Program-made: the position numbers and the translations under genes
Part shown: in pieces, positions 1 to 5,558 of the stretch
How positions within the stretch are numbered: position 1 is the first letter of the stretch
How the letters are laid out: every line of letters starts with the position of its first letter
The notes under the pieces: generated by a model
Told to the model about the DNA's origin: nothing
The model's input: the letters and a program-made list of their open reading frames with translations, nothing else
The model's database searches: none
DNA from: Elusimicrobiota bacterium
GTDB taxonomy: Bacteria > Elusimicrobiota > Elusimicrobia > UBA1565 > UBA9628
NCBI GenBank assembly: GCA_016194625.1
Contig: JACQBB010000299.1
Location: 1 to 5,558, forward strand
Direction: 5' to 3'
DNA length: 5,558 nucleotides

Positions 1-446
1 ACGCCGAAGCGGGGGCGGATCTCGTCGCGGAACTTCAGGCCGAACTGGTAGAACATCGCCGGCAGCTGGCGCCAGGAGCGGACCTCGCGGCGCACGAGGT
101 CGGTGATGACCTCCTCGGCCGTCGGCGCGAAGCAGAACTCCGCGTCCTTGCGGTCCTTGATGCGCAGCAGCTCCTTGCCGTACACGCCCCAGCGGCCCGT
201 CTCCTCCCACAGCTGCTTGGGCTGGATCGTCGGCAGCCACACCTCCTGGCCGTCGGCGGCGTTCATCTCCTGCCGGACGACGTTCTCCACCTTCCGCAGC
301 ACCCGCAGGCCCAGCGGCAGCCACTCGTAGATGCCGGAGGCGACCTTGCGGATCATGCCCGCGCGCTGCATCAGCTGGGCCGACACGTTGTCGGCGTCGG
401 ACGGGGCCTCGCGGAGAGTGGGGATCAGGGTCTTGGAGAGTTTCAT
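1..446 (-). CDS. proS: Prolyl-tRNA synthetase, N-terminal part (runs off left edge)
   Basis: Class II aminoacyl-tRNA synthetase that charges tRNA-Pro with proline in the cytoplasm. 148 residues are visible from the ATG at 446; the rest lies beyond the left edge. Seen: an N-terminal block typical of bacterial ProS ([13 protein letters not shown], then [22 protein letters not shown] at about 29-50, the motif 1 region), [13 protein letters not shown] at about 106-118, and the start of motif 2, [10 protein letters not shown], at 139-148. The ATG overlaps the rseP stop (ATGA), and an AAGGA Shine-Dalgarno lies 6 nt upstream inside the rseP end, supporting this start and coupled translation. proS directly after rseP is a common arrangement in several bacterial phyla. 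Whether the INS editing domain is present cannot be seen. Confidence 0.97.
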   Translation of the reverse strand, partial: MKLSKTLIPTLREAPSDADNVSAQLMQRAGMIRKVASGIYEWLPLGLRVLRKVENVVRQEMNAADGQEVWLPTIQPKQLWEETGRWGVYGKELLRIKDRKDAEFCFAPTAEEVITDLVRREVRSWRQLPAMFYQFGLKFRDEIRPRFG

Positions 447-1564
447 TTCGATTCCTTGGGGGCTTCCGCCGCCGGCTTCTGGTTCTTGGCGGCGCGCTCG
501 GAGCGGATGCGCAGGACGTCGTTGTAGGTGGCGAAGGCGAGCAGGCTCATCAGGAAGGCCAGGCCGACGGTGTTGGCCTTCTCCATCGCCTCGGGCGTCA
601 GGCGCTTGCCGCGGATGCCCTCCCAGAAGTAGAAGGCGCCGTGGCCTCCGTCCAGCAGGGGGAGCGGCAATAGATTGAAGAAGCCGATCGCCACCGAGAT
701 GAAGCCGATCAGGAAGACGAACTCCTCCCAGCCCGCGCGCGCCGCGCGCGAGACCATCTGGAAGATGCCGACGGGGCCGGCCAGGTCGGGGCGCTCGCGC
801 TTCCAGATCTTGCCGGCGATGGTGGTGACGGTCTGCTTGCTCTGCGTCCAGCACAGGCGGCCGGCCTCGCGCATCGCGCCGAACGGGCCGATGGGCCGGT
901 ACTCGGCCTTGGGCATGATGCCGATGACGCCGCGCGTCGCGTCGGCGTCGTCCTTCTTCGGCGTCACCTTGACCTCGAGGGGCTTGCCCTCGCGCTCGAC
1001 GGAGAGCGTGATCTCCTTCTCGGGCGAGCGGTGGATGGAGGACGCCAGGTCCTCCCAGCCGGTCAGCGCGCGGCCGTCGAACAGGTCCACCTTGTCGCCG
1101 ATCTGCAGGCCGGCCTTGTCGGCGGGGAAGCCGACGACCATGTTGCCGATGACGGCGTCCTTCGACGGCTCGGGCACGCCCTTCGCCCAGACCAGGCCGG
1201 TGTAGAGCAGGAACGCCAGCACGTAGTTCATCGCCGGGCCCGCGTACACGATGATCAGCCGGCGGTTCCACGACTGGCCGAAGTACTCGTCGGAAGCCGG
1301 GGGCGCGTCGTCGGTCGGCTCCTCGCCGGCGGGCTTGACGAAGCCGCCGAACGGGATCGCGTTGAACGAGAAGCGCGTGCCGGTGGCGCCGGTGAAGCCG
1401 AGCAGCTCCGGTCCGAAGCCGAAGGCGAACTTATCGACGCGCACGCCCAGCCGGCGGCAGGCGAGGAAATGTCCCGATTCGTGGAGGAAGATGACCAGGC
1501 CCAGCGCCACCGCGTTGGCGAGGACGGTATAGGCGGACGATCCCAGCATGTGCAGGACGTTCAT
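443..1564 (-). CDS. rseP: RseP/RasP-family site-2 zinc metalloprotease
   Basis: Intramembrane M50-family protease (373 aa) that cuts membrane-embedded substrates such as anti-sigma factors or remnant signal peptides. Seen: the zinc-binding HESGH at 28-32 in the first membrane segment; the FGFGPEL and IPFGGFVKP blocks at about 48-78; a second membrane segment at about 104-123; one PDZ domain at about 130-203; and the third zinc-ligand motif [12 protein letters not shown] at 297-308, with D305. A last membrane segment lies at about 330-348, followed by a Lys/Ala-rich tail. Only one PDZ domain is evident, whereas E. coli RseP has two. The ATG overlaps the dxr stop (ATGA), and a strong GAGGAG sits 8 nt upstream, fixing the start. 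The substrate cannot be inferred; no sigma or anti-sigma gene is in the window. Confidence 0.97.
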   Translation of the reverse strand: MNVLHMLGSSAYTVLANAVALGLVIFLHESGHFLACRRLGVRVDKFAFGFGPELLGFTGATGTRFSFNAIPFGGFVKPAGEEPTDDAPPASDEYFGQSWNRRLIIVYAGPAMNYVLAFLLYTGLVWAKGVPEPSKDAVIGNMVVGFPADKAGLQIGDKVDLFDGRALTGWEDLASSIHRSPEKEITLSVEREGKPLEVKVTPKKDDADATRGVIGIMPKAEYRPIGPFGAMREAGRLCWTQSKQTVTTIAGKIWKRERPDLAGPVGIFQMVSRAARAGWEEFVFLIGFISVAIGFFNLLPLPLLDGGHGAFYFWEGIRGKRLTPEAMEKANTVGLAFLMSLLAFATYNDVLRIRSERAAKNQKPAAEAPKESK

Positions 1565-2715
1565 CGGGCGTGCTCCTCGGCTTTCTTGCGCGCCCAGGCG
1601 TCGATCTCGACGACCTCTTGGAAGCTGGGCAGTCCGCCGCTGACTTGGTACGCCGCCATCGTCTTCTCGACGACGCGCGGTATGTCGGTGAACTTGATCT
1701 TGTGGGCGATGAAGGCCTCGACGGCGACCTCGTCGGCGGCGGACAGGACGGCCGGCATGCCGCCGCCGGCCTTCGCGGCCTCGCGGGCCAGCGCCAGGCA
1801 CGGGAAGCGGGAGAAGTCCGGCGCGCGGAACTCGAGCGGCGAGGCCTTGATGAGGTCCAGCGGCTCGACCACGCGCGTCGTGCGCGCGGGGAAGGTCATC
1901 CCGTATTGGATGGGGAGCTTCATGTCCGGCCAGCCCATCTGCGCGAGCACCGAGCCGTCGGAGAACTCCACGCCCGAGTGGAAGATGGACTGCGGGTGGA
2001 TGACGATCTCGACCTGGTCGCGCTTCAGGCTGAACAGGTTCATGATCTCGATGAGCTCGAAGCCCTTGTTCATCAGCGTCGCGCAGTCGATGGTGATCTT
2101 CTTGCCCATCTTCCAGGTCGGATGCTTCAAGGCCATCTCCGGCGTCACCGTGGAGAGGTCTCCCTGGAACTTTCCGAACGCGCCGCCCGACGCCGTCAGG
2201 ATCACGCGCCGGATCTTCTTGAACTCGGCGTAGTCGCCGTGGACGCCCTGGAAGATCGCCGACGGCTCGCTGTCCACGGGCACGATGCGCGCGCCCCAGC
2301 GCTCGGCCTCGCGCATGAACTGCGCTCCGGCCATCACCATCGGCTCCTTGTTGGCGAGCGCGACCGTCTTGCCCGCGCGGATCGCCGCCAGCAGGGGGGC
2401 GAAGCCCACGCCGCCCACGACGGAGGTGAGCACCACGTCCACGTCCGGACGCGCGGACAGCTCGCACAGCCCCTCGACGCCCGACGGCGCGTGCTCGGCC
2501 GCGCCGTTCAAGGTCTTCTTGAGCTCGGCGGCCGCCTTGTCGTCGAACATGGAGACGACCTTCGCGCCGAACTCCCGGGCCTGCTCGGCGACGAGCTTCG
2601 CGTTCGAGTGCGCGGCCAGGCCGACGACCTGCAGGTCGTCGGGCATCTCGCGGATGACGTTGAGGGCGTTGACGCCGATGGAGCCGGTCGAGCCCAGGAT
2701 GGCGACTTTTCTCAT
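1561..2715 (-). CDS. dxr: 1-deoxy-D-xylulose 5-phosphate reductoisomerase
   Basis: Converts DXP to 2-C-methyl-D-erythritol 4-phosphate with NADPH, the committed step of the MEP isoprenoid pathway; it feeds UppS encoded upstream. 384 aa, a normal length. Seen: nucleotide-binding GSTGSIG at 8-14; the ANKE block at 121-124; metal ligands D148, E150 (PVDSE) and E220; phosphate-site S176, N216 and K217; the flexible-loop HPTW at 198-201; and H246 in HPQSIFHS. Odd points compared with E. coli: Pro151 replaces H153, Cys211 replaces S222, Pro125 replaces the Ser of NKES, and Lys202 replaces S213. The metal ligands are intact, so activity is likely. The ATG overlaps the cdsA stop (ATGA) with only a weak Shine-Dalgarno, suggesting coupled translation. 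The reading frame is open upstream into the N-terminal frame of cdsA, but homology to Dxr begins exactly at this ATG. Confidence 0.97.
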   Translation of the reverse strand: MRKVAILGSTGSIGVNALNVIREMPDDLQVVGLAAHSNAKLVAEQAREFGAKVVSMFDDKAAAELKKTLNGAAEHAPSGVEGLCELSARPDVDVVLTSVVGGVGFAPLLAAIRAGKTVALANKEPMVMAGAQFMREAERWGARIVPVDSEPSAIFQGVHGDYAEFKKIRRVILTASGGAFGKFQGDLSTVTPEMALKHPTWKMGKKITIDCATLMNKGFELIEIMNLFSLKRDQVEIVIHPQSIFHSGVEFSDGSVLAQMGWPDMKLPIQYGMTFPARTTRVVEPLDLIKASPLEFRAPDFSRFPCLALAREAAKAGGGMPAVLSAADEVAVEAFIAHKIKFTDIPRVVEKTMAAYQVSGGLPSFQEVVEIDAWARKKAEEHAR

Positions 2716-3441
2716 CGGAAGCTCAGGAAGTAGTACGCCGCGGGGGCGCAGAGGATGAACGAGTCGAAGCGGTCGAACACCCCGCCGTGGCCGGGGAGCA
2801 GCGCGCCGGAGTCCTTGATGCCCGCGTCGCGCTTGACCATGGACTCGGCCAGGTCGGAGAGCTGGCCCGTCGCGCCGATCAGCGCGCCCGCGCCCAGCGC
2901 CCACGGCAGCGGCGAAGAATCCCGCGATCGCGCCCTCCCAGGTCTTCTTCGGGGAGAGCACCGGCGCCAGCGCGTGGCGGCCGAACGCGTGCCCCGCGAA
3001 GTAGGCGGCGGTGTCCATGCACCACACCGTCACGAAGGTCATGAAGAGGAGCGCCTCGCCGTGCGGGCGCAGGTCGCGGATGAGGGCCAGGTGCGCCGGC
3101 ATCCAGCCCGCGAACGCCGCGCCGAACACCGTCAGCGCCGCGCGGTCGAGCGAGTGCGTCGGCATCGCCATCTCGACGAGCGCCACGAGCGCCGTGCCGA
3201 CGGTCAGCGTCAGCCCCAGCGGCCCGCCGAACGCCGCGCACGCCGCCAGCGCCGCCCCGAACAGCACCGTCGGGACCCACTGCACCGGCCGCCCGCCCAG
3301 GCGCAGGACCATCGCGTACTCGTAGCAGCACAGCGCCGAGACCCCGACCATGAACGCCCCGAACGCGACGCCGCCGGCGTGCGCGAGGTACAGGAGCAGC
3401 GGGATCCCGACGAGCGCCGTCAGGACGCGAGGGAGAAGCAT
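2712..3441 (-). pseudogene. cdsA: Phosphatidate cytidylyltransferase, frameshifted with an apparent internal deletion
   Basis: CdsA is a polytopic inner-membrane enzyme that makes CDP-diacylglycerol from phosphatidate and CTP for phospholipid synthesis. The N-terminal part (ATG at 3441) reads MLLPRVLTALVGIPLLL with several hydrophobic segments, then [13 protein letters not shown] at about 143-155 and SPKKTWEG at 163-170. The complete CdsA signature ([10 protein letters not shown], then [13 protein letters not shown]) is in another frame, ending at the TGA at 2714-2712. The break lies at about 2917-2880. About 12 residues separate TWEGAIAG from the [12 protein letters not shown] block, whereas family members as I recall them have roughly 25-30, so a non-multiple-of-three deletion of about 45-60 nt is likely rather than a single-base slip. 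The enzyme is normally essential, so an assembly error is plausible; a real mutation or a second copy elsewhere is possible. An in-frame TAG just upstream makes 3441 the first ATG, with a poor Shine-Dalgarno. It lies 23 nt after the XRE gene. Confidence 0.88.
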
Positions 3442-3464
3442 CCCGTCATTCTACAAAATGCGCT

Positions 3465-3899
3465 TCAGTCGTCCCATATCCTGTACCGGTAGCGCCACGG
3501 GACCGGGCGCTCGGCGCGCTTGCGGGCGATCGCCTCGCGCGGGCGCACCCGCGCGCGCGGGAGGACGAGCAGGTCGCAGAACATCGCGTCGAGGAGCCGC
3601 TCCACCGTCTCGAGGCGCGGCGACAGCCGCCCGGCTTCGATGCGGCAGATGTGGGCCTTCGGCACGCCGGACCTCCGGCCGAGCTGCGATTGGCTCATGC
3701 GGAGCGTGGACCGCAGGGCTCGGATCAGCGCCGCGGGACGCAGCCGCGCCCGCGCCGTCACCGTTTCGCCGGCAAGGATGGCTTGGTTCAGGGCGCGAAA
3801 GTCTTCGATCGGGACTTCGGTGACGGTGCGCACACCTCCATACGACGATCCCGTCCGGAAAGTTCCGTCCGGAATCCCGACACGGGGGGAAGGCGTCAT
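3465..3899 (-). CDS. XRE-family helix-turn-helix DNA-binding protein
   Basis: Small putative transcription regulator, 144 aa from the ATG at 3899. Seen: an N-terminal stretch rich in Gly, Ser and Thr (1-23); a region at about 24-55 resembling a short helix (EDFRALNQAIL); then an XRE-type helix-turn-helix at about 58-115, with MSQSQLGRRSGVPKAHICRI at 68-87 containing the Q-L-x-R-x-S-G-V turn and recognition helix. A basic, aromatic tail ends in PWRYRYRIWDD. The arrangement recalls small HTH proteins such as HigA-like antitoxins or 'mobile mystery protein A', but no partner gene is adjacent and I do not assign a family. The start is uncertain: in-frame alternatives are ATG 3920 and TTG 3941, both within the inverted repeat, and GTG 3833. 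I chose 3899 because it has a GGA-rich leader and leaves the palindrome upstream. It interrupts the usual uppS-cdsA adjacency and could be co-transcribed with cdsA, 23 nt downstream. Confidence 0.78.
   Translation of the reverse strand: MTPSPRVGIPDGTFRTGSSYGGVRTVTEVPIEDFRALNQAILAGETVTARARLRPAALIRALRSTLRMSQSQLGRRSGVPKAHICRIEAGRLSPRLETVERLLDAMFCDLLVLPRARVRPREAIARKRAERPVPWRYRYRIWDD
3851..3874. repeat. Two perfect 10-bp direct repeats
   Basis: CCGTCCGGAA occurs at 3851-3860 and again at 3865-3874, separated by AGTT, giving a 14-nt period. Each copy contains the palindrome TCCGGA. With the start at 3899 the repeats are within the 5' coding part of the XRE gene, where the encoded residues (PDGTFRTG) do not look conserved. 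With a downstream start such as GTG 3833 they would be in the promoter or leader. A binding-site role is only a possibility. Confidence 0.45.
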
Positions 3900-3915
3900 A
3901 CTTTTCCATCTCTCG

Positions 3916-3945
3916 GCCATTGGTGCGGGAAAACGCACCAATGGC
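3916..3945. promoter_or_regulatory. Perfect 12-bp inverted repeat upstream of the XRE gene; candidate operator
   Basis: The arms GCCATTGGTGCG (3916-3927) and CGCACCAATGGC (3934-3945) are exact reverse complements around a 6-nt centre, GGAAAA. The element lies in the 111-nt gap between uppS and the XRE gene, 16 nt upstream of the chosen ATG. This is a natural position for an operator bound by the HTH protein itself. In RNA it would form a 12-bp hairpin containing the alternative ATG at 3920, so a translational role is also possible. It lacks a T-run on either side, so it is not a typical terminator. The function is inferred from position and symmetry only. Confidence 0.5.
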
Positions 3946-4010
3946 GCAGGCGCGTCGGAGGGAGGACAAAACGTGCCGGCCGCTCGCGACGGCTCGGCCC
4001 GAGAAAGCGG

Positions 4011-4691
4011 CTAGGCCTTCGTGGAGAGGCCGCCGTAGCGGCGGTCGCGCTGGGCGTAGTCGGCCAGCGCGGCTTCCAGGTGCTCCTTGCGGAAGTCCGG
4101 CCAGAGCACGGGGGTGACGAACAGCTCGGCGTAGGCGGCCTGCCAGAGCAGGAAGTTGGAGAGGCGCATCTCGCCGGAGGTGCGGATGACCAGGTCGAGC
4201 TCCGGGAGGTCCGCGGTGTACAGGTTCTTCTCGATGGCCGCCTCGTCGATGGGGCCGGGGAGCGCCCGGTTGACGGCGTCGACGATCTCCTGGCGGCCGC
4301 CGTAGTTCAGGGCGAGCGTCAGGCGCAGGCCCGTGTTGTCCTTGAGGCGGTCGATCGCCGTCGCCAGCTCCTCGCGGACCGCGGGGGGGAGGGCGTCCAG
4401 GCGGCCGATGGCGCCCAGGCGGACCTTGTTCTTGTCGAGCTCGAGGGTCTCGAGCTTGAGCGCCCAGGACAGGAGCTTCATCAGCTCCCCGACCTCTTCG
4501 GCGGGGCGCAGCCAGTTCTCCGTCGAGAACGAGTAGAGGGTCAGCGCCTCGATGCCCAGCTCGCCGGCGGCGCGGACGATCGCGCGGACCGAGTCGACGC
4601 CCGCCTTGTGGCCGGCGATGCGGGGCAGGCCGCGCGCCGCGGCCCAGCGGCCGTTGCCGTCCATGATGACGGCGACGTGGCGCGGGACCAC
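4011..4691 (-). CDS. uppS: Undecaprenyl diphosphate synthase (cis-prenyltransferase)
   Basis: Adds eight isopentenyl units to farnesyl diphosphate, giving the C55 carrier for peptidoglycan and other wall polymers. 226 aa. Seen: HVAVIMDGNGRWA at 5-17 with catalytic D11 (D26 in E. coli); SFSTENW at 54-60; LALNYGGRQEI at 126-136; and the diphosphate-binding RTSGEMRLSNF at 170-180, with R170, R176 and S178, followed by the conserved LWPDF at 196-200. The start is GTG at 4691, one base after the frr stop. An in-frame TGA at 4703-4701 precludes a longer N-terminus, which explains why the protein is slightly shorter than the usual 240-250 aa. No good Shine-Dalgarno is next to the GTG, so translation probably depends on coupling to frr. 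Downstream, the usual cdsA neighbour is displaced by the XRE gene. Confidence 0.97.
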   Translation of the reverse strand: MVPRHVAVIMDGNGRWAAARGLPRIAGHKAGVDSVRAIVRAAGELGIEALTLYSFSTENWLRPAEEVGELMKLLSWALKLETLELDKNKVRLGAIGRLDALPPAVREELATAIDRLKDNTGLRLTLALNYGGRQEIVDAVNRALPGPIDEAAIEKNLYTADLPELDLVIRTSGEMRLSNFLLWQAAYAELFVTPVLWPDFRKEHLEAALADYAQRDRRYGGLSTKA

Positions 4692-4692
4692 G

Positions 4693-5265
4693 CTAGACCG
4701 TCAGGATCTCTTTTTCCTTCACGACGAGCTGGTCGTCGATCTGCTTCGTGAAGGCGTCGGTGATCTTCTGGATGCGAGCCTCCAGACCGCGGAGGTCGTC
4801 CTCGGTGATCTCCTTGGCCTGGAAGGACTTCTTGACCTTGTTGAGGGCGTCCTGGCGCTCGGTGCGCACGCCGACGCGGAACTCCTCGCCCATCTTCTTG
4901 AGGACCTTCACCAGGTCCTTGCGGCGGTCCTCGGTCATCATCGGCAGGGAGATGCGGATGAGCTTGCCGTCGTTCTGGGGCATCGCGCCGACGTCGGCCT
5001 TCTGCAGGGCTTTTTCGATGTCCTGGAGGGTGGACGGGTCCCAAGGGCGGACTTCCAGAGTGCGGGCCTCGGGGACCGAGACCGCGGCGACCTGCTTGAG
5101 GGGGACGACGGAGCCGTAGGCCTCGACCTTGACGCTCTCGAGCATCAGCGGGTTGGCGCGGCCGGTGCGCATCACCGACATCTCCTTGGCCATGCGCTGG
5201 AGGCGCTCCTTCATCTGCTCCTCCATCTTGGCGACGACGCTCCCGACGGCTTCGTTGACGGTCAT
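4693..5265 (-). CDS. frr: Ribosome recycling factor
   Basis: Acts with EF-G to split the post-termination ribosome complex in the cytoplasm. 190 aa, against about 185 usual for the family. Seen: RTGRANPLML at 33-42; the domain II region at about 50-105, with YGSVVPLKQVAAVSVPEART; the hinge and return helix TEDRRKDLVK at 111-120; then RVGVRTERQDALNKVKK at 130-146, keeping the key Arg (R137, equivalent to E. coli R132), although the following Arg is Gln here; and a long C-terminal helix. GGAG lies 7 nt upstream of the ATG, within the end of pyrH; the pyrH stop is 4 nt away. pyrH-frr-uppS adjacency is standard across bacteria. Confidence 0.98.
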   Translation of the reverse strand: MTVNEAVGSVVAKMEEQMKERLQRMAKEMSVMRTGRANPLMLESVKVEAYGSVVPLKQVAAVSVPEARTLEVRPWDPSTLQDIEKALQKADVGAMPQNDGKLIRISLPMMTEDRRKDLVKVLKKMGEEFRVGVRTERQDALNKVKKSFQAKEITEDDLRGLEARIQKITDAFTKQIDDQLVVKEKEILTV

Positions 5266-5269
5266 GGTC

Positions 5270-5558
5270 TCACTCCGTGGTGATCAAAGTGCCGACCTTC
5301 TGGCCGGCCACGGCGCGGGCGATGTTGCCCTTCACCGCGAGGTCGAAGACGACGACGGGCATGCGGTTCTCCATGCACAGCGTCAGCGCCGTCGCGTCCA
5401 TCACCTTCAGGCGCTGCTTGATGCTGTCCATGAAGGTGAGCTTGTCGAACTTCTTGGCGTTCTTGTCCTTCTTGGGGTCGGCGGTGTAGACGCCGTCCAC
5501 CTTCGTGGCCTTGAGCACGACCTCGGCCTCGATCTCGACGGCGCGCAGGGCGGCCGCG
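5270..5558 (-). CDS. pyrH: UMP kinase, C-terminal part (runs off right edge)
   Basis: Phosphorylates UMP to UDP in pyrimidine nucleotide synthesis; hexameric amino-acid-kinase fold. Only the last 95 residues are visible. Seen: ALRAVEIEAEVVLKATKVDG, followed by VYTADPKKDKNAKKFDKL, the conserved nucleotide-site block; then LKVMDATALTLCMENRMPVV and the terminal GTLITTE, all as in bacterial PyrH. The frame is open to the window edge with no stop, so the gene continues beyond it; the N-terminal phosphate-binding loop is not visible. Its end overlaps the frr Shine-Dalgarno. In many genomes this gene follows rpsB-tsf, expected to the right. Confidence 0.96.
   Translation of the reverse strand, partial: AAALRAVEIEAEVVLKATKVDGVYTADPKKDKNAKKFDKLTFMDSIKQRLKVMDATALTLCMENRMPVVVFDLAVKGNIARAVAGQKVGTLITTE

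Noticed and set aside
1031..2733. Long plus-strand open frames opposite rseP and dxr (up to 400 codons)
   Set aside because: They lie antisense to well-recognised genes, have His/Arg/Asp/Val-rich composition typical of reverse readings of GC-rich codons, and show no recognisable domain.
3448..3453. TAGAAT on the minus strand just before cdsA, resembling a -10 box
   Set aside because: No convincing -35 at the right spacing, and it would leave a leader of only a few bases; probably chance.
3548..3561. Palindrome CCCGCGCGCGCGGG
   Set aside because: Lies inside the XRE coding region and is explained by Arg/Pro codons in GC-rich DNA; no sign of function.
3451..3969. Minus-strand 172-codon frame overlapping the XRE gene
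   Set aside because: It reads as Pro/Arg/Ala-rich nonsense, while the competing frame contains a clear HTH motif.
3968..4003. Possible terminator after uppS: GGCCG/CGGCC stem followed by TTTT on the minus strand
   Set aside because: Only five base pairs with a 12-nt loop, and the short T-run is not immediately adjacent; such stems are common in GC-rich DNA.
4552..5283. Plus-strand open frame opposite frr (243 codons)
   Set aside because: Antisense shadow of frr; its Leu/Asp/His-rich translation has no family resemblance.
1..5558. CRISPR arrays, tRNA or rRNA genes, insertion sequences
   Set aside because: None seen: no regularly spaced repeats, no cloverleaf-like or rRNA-like sequence, and no transposase motifs; genes are packed almost end to end.

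Overview
This is a GC-rich bacterial chromosomal segment in which every recognised gene lies on the minus strand, so it reads from right to left. The order is pyrH (3' part), frr, uppS, a small XRE-type regulator gene, cdsA (frame disrupted), dxr, rseP and proS (5' part). Apart from the regulator, this is the widely conserved bacterial cluster of translation, lipid and isoprenoid genes that usually follows rpsB-tsf. Those two genes would be expected just beyond the right edge. The sequence does not fix the phylum. What can be said is: a high-GC bacterium using the MEP isoprenoid pathway, with a single-PDZ site-2 protease and proS at the end of the cluster.

Region by region: 5558-5270 encodes the end of UMP kinase. 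5265-4693 encodes ribosome recycling factor. 4691-4011 encodes undecaprenyl diphosphate synthase. The only sizeable gap (4010-3900) contains a perfect 12-bp inverted repeat. It is followed by an XRE helix-turn-helix gene ending at 3465. cdsA starts at 3441, but its catalytic C-terminal part is in a different frame from its N-terminal part, and a stretch between them appears to be missing. dxr (2715-1561), rseP (1564-443) and proS (446 to the left edge) are intact within the window. cdsA/dxr, dxr/rseP and rseP/proS are each joined by a 4-nt ATGA stop/start overlap.

Functionally, Dxr commits carbon to isoprenoids, and UppS uses the resulting units to build the C55 lipid carrier for cell-wall synthesis. 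CdsA makes CDP-diacylglycerol for phospholipids, and RseP is the intramembrane protease of envelope signalling or signal-peptide clearance. PyrH, Frr and ProS serve nucleotide supply and translation.

Most of the window is ordinary housekeeping DNA and I see no clear new multi-gene system. The points worth a second look are the XRE gene with its palindrome inside the cluster, the broken cdsA whose leading frame runs without a stop into dxr, and several unusual residues around the Dxr active site.
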